A stretch of 64,000 bases of DNA, taken from contig NC_051450.1 in NCBI RefSeq assembly GCF_001649575.2, positions 10,299,956 through 10,363,955 of the forward strand. Direction: 5' to 3'. Made by a program: the position numbers and the translations under genes. The DNA is from Kryptolebias marmoratus. Its lineage: Eukaryota; Chordata; Actinopteri; Cyprinodontiformes; Rivulidae. This document shows, piece after piece, positions 14,147-26,386 of this stretch (its first letter is position 1; every line of letters begins with the position of its first letter). The notes below the pieces were generated by a model. That model was not told where the DNA came from, did no database searches, and saw only the letters and a program-made list of their open reading frames with translations.

Positions 14147-14432
14147 GTTAGCAAAATATCTAATAAACCATTAGACAGATTTGAATGAAACCCATAGTAA
14201 GTTTTCATTGGATATACATCTATAACTGATTAACCTTTGGATTCAACTTGATTCACAGCTAATTGAACTTAGCCAACAGAAAAATAGCTATAACACAGTC
14301 AGTTTTAAACATATTATTATACAGTTTGGTGTGGTAGTAGCTGAGAGTAAGTGCAATCACATATTCCAAGTGCTGACAGATCCCTCAAGATTTTTGTTTC
14401 AAACTTTGGCATGTGCCATATGGATTTCTTCA
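14147..14432 (+). repeat. Dispersed repeat family A, fuller copy
   Basis: Begins GTTAGCAAAATATCTAATAAA and contains GATTTGAATGAAACCCATAG, AACTGATTAACCTTTGGATT, ATAGCTATAACACAGTCAG, TTTGGTGTGGTAGTAGCTGA and CTTTGGCATG in the family order. Non-coding. Confidence 0.65.
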
Positions 14433-17400
14433 ATGAATTCTAGTTTTATTTCTGTTTTTGTTTTCTATAAAATGTCAGCTATTTTTGACCTATTCCTCAG
14501 AGCTGCACTCAAGAGCGCACTGAAAATACTTTGACGGCTTTGACTAAAAGACATTTATACGAAAATTAAATGTTCTTCTTCACAATGGTAATATTACCCT
14601 TTTGCTGACGCGGCCAATTCGGTGCCCTTTTTTGGGATGGACAATAAGAATTTTTGAAGAGGTGTAAAATAGGTGGCACTGTATTTTTGGTAGTATGTGG
14701 GTGTGTTTGGGGTGGGATGAACAAAAAGAGAACTACCCTAATTAACCTCACTATTTTGCCTATAGCTCTTATCAGCTTCTGACATGTCAGCTTGTACAAA
14801 ATAAAAAAGACCTTTATCAGTGAATCAGCTCCCCTCCAGTCTCTTGGCTTGCATAGACACTGTCTAGGGATTTAAATCTTTGACCAAAGTTTTGCAGATT
14901 ATTAGATTCCCCTTTTTGCCTCTCATGGTGCTAAATTTAACATTTTAGTTAAATAAATGGTTTAAGTTTAACATGACAAATAAGAAGCATGAAAGAAAGG
15001 ACAGTTTGGTCACTTTAAAAGATTCAAATGTCAATGAAAAAAAACCCTTAATTTGAACAACATACATTTTAAAAAAACAGTACAACTTTAATATGACTCC
15101 TCAAAATGATTTTGTTCTAACTTTTCACCAGCCCTCCCCTCCTCATTGCTATGCTTATAATGTTTTCATTAGGAAGTCCTTTTAAGCTCTTTCATGGTTG
15201 GCTGGTGTCAAATAGAGACATTTAACCCTCTGTAAATCTATGTGTGAGTGCTGCCATTAAACCCCAGACTAGAGTTAGCCAATCTACTGTTTTCATTGTG
15301 TGTATGGAGTCAAATGCATACCGTATATCTACTATAGACTTTGAATCCTAAATTTTCTGCCTTAAGATGTTGTGCTTTGTCATATAATTTCACACCTTGT
15401 GTCTGTAAACTATTTGCAGTGGCACAAAAGTGCAAAACAAGCTTCCACACTAAAAATCTGCATTCCAGTGAGAGGTTTCTACTGTATGGATGATTCTATA
15501 TTAGCTGGAGAGTGATGTGTAAGACCACCGGCAAAGAAGAAGCCGACTGGTCTCACTGAAAAGCAGCAAACTTTGGTCTTCATGTGAAAGTTGGATGAAA
15601 TACAAGAATGCCCCTCTGCGTAATGCTCAGCCCCTTTTACCCCCATTTCAGTCCTTGCTTTACCTGACACACATAAAGCCCTCCTTGTGTCCATGTGTGT
15701 AGAGAACTGTTGAAGGGGATGCCTTTTAAAGCTGCACCAAGCCTAATCTTTCAGTAGCAATTCACTCACTGTTATAATCTGTCTGTTATGGTTTGGTATT
15801 TTGTGCAGGGTTTAGCAAAACAATCATTTCAGCTTACTGAAAGTTTTAAACTCAAAAATTCTCTGCACAAAAAAAATGACAAATGGAACGCAAATGTCAA
15901 AAATGAGTAATCTTTCCAAAGGAGATGCAAAGCGTACCTTATCAGTAGCTAGTGAATGTCACCATTATATCAAAGCTGCAAAAGTGTACATAAAGTCCCA
16001 ATGATAAGGTGGTATTTCAAAACCCGGCAACCTAACTGCATCAGATACTGGTTCAGCTGGCAAGCATTTGCTGCAGGCTTGAGATGGGACAAAGGCCAAG
16101 TCAGACACCATTCTCATCTCTGTGCTCATAGAAGCCACTTCCTAATCATCAGGTTTTATAGATACTTCTGGTTTTTATACATATATGTTGACCCAACCAG
16201 ACATAATTGAATTTGCATGAACACTGACTTTGCTAAGATGGTAGCTTTACTGTATATAGTTAGCCCACACTAACATGGATATTTGTTAAAGCAGAGTGTT
16301 CTGCTTTTGTACTTGTTTTTTTCCATGCAATTATCATTCTTGGCAATTAAAACCTGATGTTCTCAGAAATACCTGCCATAGTGATGGCTTTTATTGCAAC
16401 TCTGTGTGCGTGACAAACAAAACCTTTAGGAAAACAATGGGCTCGCAGCCTGTTCTGCACATGCTGACTATTGATTTGTGTATCAAAGAGGTGCTGGGAG
16501 CCATGCCAACAATGGCACCATATAAAGATTTAAAGTGTTTTAATATACAAAATTTATACATTTGTTTTTATTGTTGCCCTTAAAGTTTAGAGGTTTGTTT
16601 AAAAAATGAAGCATAGAGAGGAAATTGTAAACCATGTCAAATAAAGTAAACTAAAATTGGTTTAGTAGTGACCACAGTGACACTCAAAATATGTCTACCT
16701 TCTATTTTGTCAGTGTCAATGTTATTGCCCCCTACTGGCCTCTCTAACGGTTTGCAGAGCCTTTGAGGGTGCAATTCTGGATGTTGTGCTTCTGTGTATT
16801 TCACAAAGCCCTCAAAGTGAGCTTTGTGCCTTTGACCTGACTGTCATTTGCACACCGTCTCTCTGCTCTCGTGCAGTTTGCCAACATTTAAATTAATTTT
16901 TACGCTTCATTTATAGGAAAACTCAACCATAGTTAAGGAAATAACTTTCAGGGCAAAAACATCTGGTTCTTAAAAATCAGCACTGTTTGCAACATATATT
17001 TAGTGTCAAATAGTTATTGTCTCCTGAGAGCTGGTGGTATTTGCATCTCTGAAAAAAAAGAGAGAAAGTTCACCAACTGTCTGCACTACTGCTTTCACAA
17101 AGAAGAGCAGGCATGTCAGGAAAAGTATTATTGTTCCTTTCTTCTAGTGAGCAGAGTGTTTCACATCCAGAGGTTAACAAACTAGACTGAAAATGATTTT
17201 TTTTGGGAGGGGGTGTAATTACTGTGAACTCACCCTCCTACTTCCCCCGCACATCATCAGCGCTCCCCCTCTGTGCAGCATCGCTGAGTTCAGGAGGGAG
17301 GTGGTCCAGCCCTCACTGTGGTGGGGAAATGTGCAGTACACACCCTGTAGTCCTGAAGGATGTTTTTTTTTTTTCAACCGATTAAGTAAATATAAGGATG

Positions 17401-18343
17401 CAGTCTGATCAGTGAATCTGAGAAATGCCCTCTTGAACATTATTCCTCATTGAAACAGTTAGATATTCATGTAGTTTGAGGGAATGTCTGTACTTGCTGT
17501 TAAAACCTGGAGCTGACTGTGACTTTTTCTTCCTGTCACTTTTGTTGTTGATGTGTTTGTGACAAATGATCTTATTTAAACTGTGAAGTGATGACAACAG
17601 AGATCTGCTGTGTTCTAATGCTAAAAGAGTGTAAATTGCTCACAACTACTGAGCACAATGGGCATGTGTGCACCAGCATTTGATTAATGCTTTTTGCTTT
17701 GTGAATATGACTCTAAGGCGGAGCAGATGTAGGGAGCAAATGTAATGACAGAGCAGATAACACACTAGAGAATCTGTCCATACTGTACCTTCAATTTCTC
17801 ATTATTTTTTCAAACCCTGACACTAGCTACTCACTGCTTTTTTTTATCTCTACCACTTTATATAATTGATAGTGAAAGATATAATACGTATTATTAACAA
17901 TGAGGTCACTAAACTGGAAACTTATCAGCTTGTTACAGCCAAATAGTCATAAATGAGGCACACAATCTCTGCAATAATGAATCCCATGTCTTCACATTTA
18001 GGAGTTTTGGTCTTTTCAACACTATAGTTGGCACCAGTACGGATGAGATAGTATGCGTGCCTTATTTTGCTGCAGTGGGGGGCAGAAGGTGTTTTTCGGG
18101 TCAGTTTTAAGTGGACTTGAAGGCAGCATTTGAGAATTTGTGATAAGAAACAAAATGAAAATAAGTGAGAAAAGTTTGTGTTTTGGCAGAATCAGGAATG
18201 ACTCTGCCTACTGACTTTGCCATGATGTTTTCATCGCCCCTGAATATATGATTCCAAACTAACTTGATTTTGAGACATACATCTCTGTACAATATTTGAT
18301 TCTAAAAACTCAAAAGCTATTTTCCAGTCTTCTCTAACCTTGT
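14433..18343. other. No gene recognised; small GC-richer patch at 17219-17370
   Basis: Mostly AT-rich. At 17219-17370 there is a GC-richer stretch (CACCCTCCTACTTCCCCCGC and AGGAGGGAGGTGGTCC) in which three overlapping frames stay open for about 60-73 codons. No splice-supported exon was found. Confidence 0.45.
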
Positions 18344-18351
18344 AATTTGAC
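18344..18351 (+). repeat. Left target-site duplication of the hAT element
   Basis: AATTTGAC, identical to 19444-19451. Confidence 0.9.
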
Positions 18352-19443
18352 CAGGGGTGGAAATTAAAAATTTTGTCCACCAGCCATAGTGGCTGGTAGA
18401 CAAAAATTTTTACCAGCCACTCAAATATTTTACCAGCCACTATTTTTTGTTGTGACAAAAAGTTATTTCATATGATGATGATNNNNNNNNNNNNNNNNNN
18501 NNNNNNNNNNNNNNNNNNNNNNNNNNNNNNNNNNNNNNNNNNNNNNNNNNNNNNNNNNNNNNNNNNNNNNNNNNNNNNNNNNNNNNNNNNNNNNNNNNNN
18601 NNNNNNNNNNNNNNNNNNNNNNNNNNNNNNNNNNNNNNNNNNNNNNNNNNNNNNNNNNNNNNNNNNNNNNNNNNNNNNNNNNNNNNNNNNNNNNNNNNNN
18701 NNNNNNNNNNNNNNNNNNNNNNNNNNNNNNNNNNNNNNNNNNNNNNNNNNNNNNNNNNNNNNNNNNNNNNNNNNNNNNNNNNNNNNNNNNNNNNNNNNNN
18801 NNNNNNNNNNNNNNNNNNNNNNNNNNNNNNNNNNNNNNNNNNNNNNNNNNNNNNNNNNNNNNNNNNNNNNNNNNNNNNNNNNNNNNNNNNNNNNNNNNNN
18901 NNNNNNNNNNNNNNNNNNNNNNNNNNNNNNNNNNNNNNNNNNNNNNNNNNNNNNNNNNNNNNNNNNNNNNNNNNNNNNNNNNNNNNNNNNNNNNNNNNNN
19001 NNNNNNNNNNNNNNNNNNNNNNNNNNNNNNNNNNNNNNNNNNNNNNNNNNNNNNNNNNNNNNNNNNNNNNNNNNNNNNNNNNNNNNNNNNNNNNNNNNNN
19101 NNNNNNNNNNNNNNNNNNNNNNNNNNNNNNNNNNNNNNNNNNNNNNNNNNNNNNNNNNNNNNNNNNNNNNNNNNNNNTTACGAGCATTGAACATGAACGC
19201 GCGCTTTTTGCCGCGTACGCGTCACAGAGACGCAGGGGAACCGTATCTGATGGGGGAACGCAGCTCGACGTAACAGCAGCAACTCGAGCACATTACTGCC
19301 CCCTATATGTCAATAGGACTAATAACACCTTTTCTGTTCAAATTGCCAACCCGCCACAGTGGCGTGTGTGTTGATCACATTCACCCGCCACTTCAAATAT
19401 TTACCCGCATTTGGCGGGTGGCGGGTGCTAATTTCCACCCCTG
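18352..19443. mobile_element. hAT-type DNA transposon interrupted by the assembly gap
   Basis: The left end begins CAGGGGTGGAAATTA at 18352. The right end at 19443 is its inverse, TAATTTCCACCCCTG. Both sides carry the identical 8 bp target duplication AATTTGAC (18344-18351 and 19444-19451), the length used by hAT transposases. Beyond the 15 bp terminal repeats the ends are related but diverged: CCAGCCAC repeats on the left, CCCGCCAC repeats on the right. The right inner part is CpG-rich. Length is about 1.09 kb if the gap size is true. The middle, and so any transposase, is hidden by N. Confidence 0.9.
18483..19177. other. Assembly gap, 695 N
   Basis: A run of N inside the hAT element, entered after an ATG trinucleotide run. 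Gap size may be an estimate. Long open frames across it are artefacts. Confidence 0.99.
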
Positions 19444-19451
19444 AATTTGAC
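19444..19451 (+). repeat. Right target-site duplication of the hAT element
   Basis: AATTTGAC, identical to 18344-18351. Confidence 0.9.
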
Positions 19452-22400
19452 TATAGTAACCACAATACATCCTGACTTTCTGTATTTTTAGCCAAATCCC
19501 ATAATCCTTCAGTCCCTATCCAACTGATCATTTCCTCTGTAAGGGACCCTGTAAGGTTTGGCTTCTGTGGAATTTCACTTAAAAACATAGAATATTTAGG
19601 ATTTGTTTTCCCTAACTAGGTGAAACTAATTGCATTGACTTTTATTTATTTCTTTCCAACATTGAGAATTAGTATCCCATGCCAGTAAAATCAGACTGCT
19701 GGCACACTGCTGAAGTAGCCTTTTTTATTTATTTTTTTAGCTGCAACCAAAGCTATGAATGAGGGTTAAATGAGGACATTTACCTCAGTTACTTTAGTCT
19801 GACTTTGAAGAAGCACTATCAGTGAAAATGAAGCCCACCTACTCAATACCATGTCAAAGATTTTTGGCAGGATCTTGATAAAATTTTTAGATGCATATTA
19901 AGAATGCAGTGGGTTCCCATTATGTGTGACAGCACATGATAGGTCCATGATCACTTTCAGCATGCACAAAACTTCTGTAGGAAGGTTGTGGAGTGGTGGC
20001 AGTGTATTGGGATCCTGTGTGTAGCGTGGGCAAGCATAATGCCAGCCTATCTGTAACACTGGGCCTGCAGCACTGATGTAGTTTGGCTGTCAACGATTCA
20101 AAGCAGTACTAGCCATGCTGGCCCCATGCCTAGGCTATAACTGTGCTTGTGACTGGGTAATGGAAACACCATAGTGCAGACGTGATACTCATAGCTTCAT
20201 CCTGACATGATCTGTAAGAGCTGTGACAGTGTAGGCATATAGTGTGTGGTGAGAGCCCAAAAGAGCATCTCAAGGGTTCAAAAAATAACAGGAAAACCTG
20301 TCTGGTGAGCACTCATGCTGCGCTTCATTTACCTTGGAAGTCAAAACTCAAAACTGAGAATACCTTCAGACACTTAACTTTGTTTCCAGTTGCAAGTCAA
20401 AAAAATTTGCGAACTGATGTGCTCAGTAATTATGTTAACTACCATTAGCATTACAAATCAATAACAATGCATTCTGTGCATTTAAACACTGCACCAACAT
20501 ATTCCCTAATAGTGGTTGAAAAGTGCTATGTGTGTAACTGGATTACAAACCTAGCAAAAGTGAAAATCGAGAGTTAATTCCTGCAGCTATCACAACTTTT
20601 CATGTGTGAGTCCGGCATTCTGGACTTGACAATGGGGTTGGACAGGAATCTCCAACTTTCCAAGTAGAAATAGCTCTTCTGGGAAGTGTTGAAGCTGATT
20701 TTTTTATTATTATTATTTAGAACTCAAAAAATATCACCTTCTGAGTGCAAATGGAATTCCCTATAACAGCATATTAGCGTTGTGATTACCCTCAGACCAA
20801 AGGAGGTTTTTCAAATTATTTATGTAAGTCATGGAGAGTGTAGCAGGGTTGACATACAGAGTGAAATGGGCTGTAATAAAAGAAATGGAAAGTTATTTTC
20901 AGATAAGAATCAAATTACACCGCTTTACCTGAGTTGAATTTTACATTTTCTTTAAACTTTCTGTAAACCCTCTTAAGCATCTTACAACTTGTTGAAATGC
21001 AAATAGTTGTAAAAGCTGTTTCCACTTTATTGGATAATCATATGCAGTTGATCTCTTGGTCCGGCCAACTCATGCTGTCCAAAATGCTTTGAATGTATTT
21101 ATCTCTTTTCTCATTTAGACAGCAACATTATGTTTTTGATTTAGAATAAGCCAACTTCCTGACTGACATGACATTTTCATACCTTAAACAAACTGAGAAC
21201 AAGCTCTTCTTATGTTTGTGCTGAATTTTAAAGCCACATGGAGTAACTTCCCACATATCTGTTTGCATTTCCAACGATATGAAGGACTCCATTGTGACTG
21301 TGCTTCGTAATAATTGAATAGGTATACCTTGGATGGACTTACGGTACTCTGATGGTCTCCTAAAATGTGGACTGACTTTTCAGAAGCCAGTATACCGAGT
21401 TTACATAAAAACAATGAAGCAGTGGTTCTAAAATAATCACAATCTTTTTACAGTGGATTGCAAAGAAAGGGATTTAGTTTGTTTGACTGTATTTATGGAA
21501 GCCCAGATTTTAAACAGTAGGACACATATTCCCATATAAATCCTAATCTTGACAGTCTTTCTCTCCATGTGTGGCTCATATGGTTCACTTGCAGCACTAA
21601 GGTGCTTGCAACACCATGTAATCTACTTCCCCGCTGGGATCAATAAATGGGGGCCATATCAACCGCAGGCTGTCTGTTTTGGATAAAAACATCTCTGAAA
21701 AGCTGTATTAAATTTTGCAGAATTGGTAGTTTGCTGACTTTAAGGGTTTTTGTTTGGGTTTTTCTATTTCTGGGTATACATGCTTGTTACTGTGATTGCA
21801 TTGTTGTATTGAGTATTGTGTTTCTCTTTCATTCCCAACATACAGGATTATCATGTGTGCATGTTATTACATTTTTAACAAATATGAATACTTTTGTTTT
21901 TTATGATTATGGTCGTTATAAATCTTTGTCCCATCTTTTGGTATCTTAGCCATTTTAAAGCTTATAAAGCTTATAAAGCAGTTGCTTGCTTGCCTCAAAA
22001 TTGTTTTCTTAACGAGTACACTTTCTCGATCAGAAAAAAAAAACAAAAAAATAAACTGTAATGTATCATCCTGACAGTCTTTGTCTATTTCTTTTAGCGT
22101 GGCTAAAATAAGCCTGTTATGTGAACTATTTTTTCAAGAGGAACATGGTTTTGTTCCTGACGTTACCCTGAACAACATCAATTCATCTCTGACACTTTTC
22201 ACTTTTGCTGCACGTTCCTTAGGAATGATGCAAACTTGGCACCGAAGCTCAATGCAAACAGAGCACCTCTGTGCTAAATGGGGTCTTGCACATGCATAGG
22301 TACATTACCAGATTAAATACACAAGCTGTGTGGTCTTAGCAATTTACCTCGAGCTGTCTGCTTCTCGTGACACATCACGGCTAGTGTTGCTTCTCCTCTG

Positions 22401-22661
22401 TCAAACAGTAAGCCTTTTAAACGACAGGATGTGAGATGTGTCTGTCTAACTGAAGAAAAGAGAGGAGACCCCTTTTAGCTAAAAAAAAAAGATTTAATCT
22501 TTTAATAGAAAATCCTGCTGAGTTTTGGTTCTATAATACAGAATTGAGGTGTGCTTCTAACTGCAAAAATTCCATTAACAAGACAATAATAAAATCAGCT
22601 TTACTTAAAGGAATGCACACTGTCTGCTGCCTTACATGGCAACGTTTCAAATGAAGATGTC
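19452..22661. other. No gene recognised
   Basis: AT-rich with short frames only. Near 21632 CGCTGGGATCAATAAATG resembles the terminal part of fish LINE tails, but it is too short to call. Confidence 0.45.
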
Positions 22662-22875
22662 GTATCTACTATCACACCAAATTTTAGCACACTATCTTTA
22701 AAAAATGACTGAGTTATAGACATGTTTTGTTTACCAAGATTTATTAACCATGGTAGCATTGTTGAATTGGGTTGACTTCAAAAGTCACAGTCATATTTGT
22801 ACAATCAGTGATTGCTTTGTGGGTTTGTTGAAAATGTGCCTCATTGTTTATGAGATATTTTGTTAACAGGGAGCC
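22662..22875 (-). repeat. Dispersed repeat family A, partial copy
   Basis: The reverse orientation carries CACCAAATTTTAGCAC, GAGTTATAGACATG, TTGAATTGGGTTGACTTC and GAGATATTTTGTTAACAG, the same order as the 3865-4460 copies. Confidence 0.65.
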
Positions 22876-25800
22876 AGAACACAAACACAGAGATGCAGGC
22901 AATTACAGGATTACCCACCTGCCAATCATGATGAATCGTTTTGGGAATAGGCAGGGCTTGAGGTTATTAATAAACAAGGTGGGACCTGGGAGGGTGAATG
23001 GTAATTTGAATGTGGTGCATTCACAGTAACTTTAGGATTTTGGAATCCCTGCTTTCATGAAGTTGAAGTCATTTTATTCTGCATTACTTTAGCTGAAATA
23101 AGCTCTTGTTTACATGTGAATATTTTTGTGAGCACATATTTGTACACTGATGGGGCGGGTAGCAGAATCATTACATTGATTTTTCCTTACTGTTGTTGAC
23201 TGATGACTTGGCTGGTAGCATTAAAATTAAACACTGTACTCATTATTACCAGAGTTTTAGGTATATCATTACTTTTATTACCATGTCTGGATAGAACAGT
23301 TTTATTTTTTGCTGACCATGCTTTAAGTTTATGTTGCAGATGTTATCCACAATGAAGTCATGCATACCTACATTGTTATTTTCGAATGTGTTTAAACAAC
23401 TCTTACTTCAACGCATTCTGACAGCTCATCCAACATGTTCTCTTTTCCCAAGAAGAAGGAGTTTACCTTACTAAAGCTTGTGCAAACCTTCAGTGAGTCA
23501 AAGTTTTAATCTCATGGCAGCATCTTGTTCTTCATGTCCACACTTTGAACTTATTATAAATGTTATCCACAGGTTATTTACTTTATCTCCTTTTTGAGCT
23601 GCGTTCAAGTGCAGGTGGTGCGCAAACTTGGCCAGAGCTGATTATTTGAGAGAGCACGCCCTGACCTAAATAAGTTTCTCATGGCTGATGGTGTGGGGAA
23701 CTTTGGTCTTCCCCTTTCATTCTGTTCTGTGTTAGGATGAAGATATCCATGTAACAACAAGAATGCCAGATTCCTTCAGGATAATCAGCTGGCTGCTCAC
23801 AGATATGTCGTTAAGATGATGCATGAAAAAAGATGCTTTCCAAAACTTTCACGGAGTCCTGCTGCACGATGAGAGCTCCAGGGAGCACACATATTGTTTT
23901 ATGCATTTCCATGGTGACTGGTCCAGCTGTTAGGCCTCTGACCCAGTGGTGCAACATCTGCAGTGAAGTCAGAGACAAGAGTCAGAGCTAAGTGACAGCC
24001 TGAGCTGTGGGAATTCTGGCAGACACACTTTGGCAATACTCAGCCGCTGAAAACACTACAGAGCAATTTTCATGTCCAGAAAGAAAGGGATGCCACCAAA
24101 TTCAGATTCCAGGATTTAGCGTTTGGAACCAGAAATAGGTCAAAGAGTACTTGGGAAATGTGTCCCACATTGCTTTAGCTTGCATGAATTTCCCTGCACA
24201 GTAATCAGCTTTATAATTACTGTCTGATAAATGGAACAAAACCAAGATCTGCTCTACTAGCTTTCTTTACCTTACATGTACATGTGGTTAAATCAAGCTC
24301 AATAAAAATGAGATTTTACTAGTTTTAATATCATACTGCACTGCAATATCTTTTTTTTCATCCAGTTTTTAATTAGTTACTTAGTTCCATCCAGATTTTA
24401 GCTTTGTTTTTATAAAATTTACACATAGCATGCCCAGAAATATTACAAACACAGGTCCAAATTTTGTATCTTTTTCACATATTTAATCAGAATAAACTCA
24501 ATATCATGCAGTCAAATTGGAATTCTCAGCTGCAGCAGAGGTGACACAGCTGAACAGTTTGACTTGCAATTCAATGTTATTTTTACACCAGCCTGCAGGG
24601 GTTTCCATCCAATTAAAGACTGTGAAAAAGAAGTGTGCCTCCGCTGCAGTTAATAACCCTGCTGACCGCACACAGTGTATATGTGGAAGTGGTAATATTC
24701 TCACTCTCTGGCTAAGTCTGTCTCTTATCTACATTTCTTTTCGCCTTTGTCACTCTTTCACACACGGACAAACACGCGCCGTGTGGTGAGTCTAATTTGC
24801 AGAAGCTGCCGCTGCGCAGCGTGTGGGTTTCTAGACTAGCTCAATGCCTTCCAGATGCCCAGACTTTATAACCTGATCCCCATGCACACTGAAAGAACAG
24901 GCCATTGTTCCGGGGGTCTTCCCATTAAGGAGAACCAGGTGTGGAGGAAACCCAGTTGTTGTGGTGGGTGAGCATCAGCAGTGTGCTAACAGTGCCTAGA
25001 CAAACATTGTGGAATGACTGGGAACACGTGTGTGGACGACTGACAGACTGAAGTAAATGTGAGCTAAGCTGTGACAGTGAATTCATAAAATCTGATGACA
25101 AGAATTTGATGATTGAAGCCCCTTCTTCTCAGGTGCTTGGCAAACTTTACAAGGTGTATCTGAGATGTTGTCTAGTGTCCAAATCAATGAAAACAAACAT
25201 AAGGAAAGTTTGTGCATGCCACAGCCAATTATTTCTGTTCAGTGTTATGATAGGTGGCAATCAGTACTACCTGTTAAAGCTAGATTTATGTCCTTTTTGT
25301 TCTACACTGTAAATAATTTGCTAACTAAAATTATGAAGAAAAAACAACTTTATCTAGTTATCTGTTGAATAAAGCGGTTCTACATCCCAGCAGTGGCAAC
25401 TAGTCTAACTAACTAAACCGATTTGAGCCACCACTTTTCTCATGTTAAACTGATTTTTGGGGGGCAAGGGATATGGCTTTGTGATTGGTCAGCTGGTTGG
25501 TCTCTTGTTGTGTCTTTTAAAGTACTGGTTTGCTGTCAGGAATCAGACATTAATTCCAAAACTCTGGATATCTATTTGCATGGATAGTTTTCCTTCTTAA
25601 ACAAACAACAACAAAAAAAAACTCAAAAAAGAGTTATCACAGAAATAGCAACAAGGTCAGACAATTTAAAAGATGAATCGGAGTTCAATCAGACATTTTA
25701 ACTTTGCATGAATGGGTTTGTAGTGACCATTGGTTCAATACTTGTTCCTTAATAAAGGTTTTATTGATGCTGAGATATGACCTGGCCTAATCCTATGAGT

Positions 25801-26386
25801 CCATTTTGCTCTGTTATCTGATGCCTTTCTCTTTTCAAAGCTGCTTTTTTGAAAAGACTTGACACTCTCAGCTTCATGTCAGTTTCTTTAATACATCTTT
25901 AAAGCACCTCAATGTCATAAAAAGTGAAACTGCAACTCTTCACGAGGTGTATGAGCTAAATAATCATGAAATACTCACACATTTTTGTGGGGTTTTCCTT
26001 TTTCGTTTAGTTTGTTTGGTTATTTATTTATTTTTATTCAAAAACACAAATAAAAGGTCCATACTGACTTGCCTCTTTAATAGCTTTATCATTTTGATTC
26101 TAATTTTCAATAATGTATATTTTCCATGAAAGGATTTTCATTCAGTACCTTACAACAAATTAAACACTTGGCTGAAGTTTGTTTGTCCATTGTTTCCATT
26201 GGGCAACAGTCAGGCTCCAAACTGCTCTTTGCTTGATGACTCCATTTATTTTTTCTGGATGAAGATGTCAGGAGGCCACTGATGATCTCTGAAAGGCTTT
26301 AATGGATGAGAAATGTGCTTTCTTTTCCACTCCTATCAACACATTTTCAACTTCTCATGTTTTTTTTTTTGTGTGTGTTTTTGCAG
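22876..26386. other. Sequence before the first recognised col15a1 exon; possible regulatory patches
   Basis: The only non-AT-rich parts are about 23860-24120 and 24780-25040. The second holds CCATTGTTCC (SOX-like), a CACGTG E-box at about 25026 and a palindrome, GCTGCGCAGC. No signal-peptide exon ending in the required phase was found. Confidence 0.4.

Noticed and set aside
18463..19374. Long ORFs on both strands
   Set aside because: They are produced by the N run being read as open sequence.
21600..21650. A LINE tail
   Set aside because: Only GCTGGGATCAATAAATG is similar. It is too short for a call.
24517..24789. Candidate col15a1 exon 1 with a hydrophobic run and a GTGAGT donor
   Set aside because: The donor would leave phase 2, while the 26387 exon needs phase 1. 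The upstream residues do not look like a signal peptide start.
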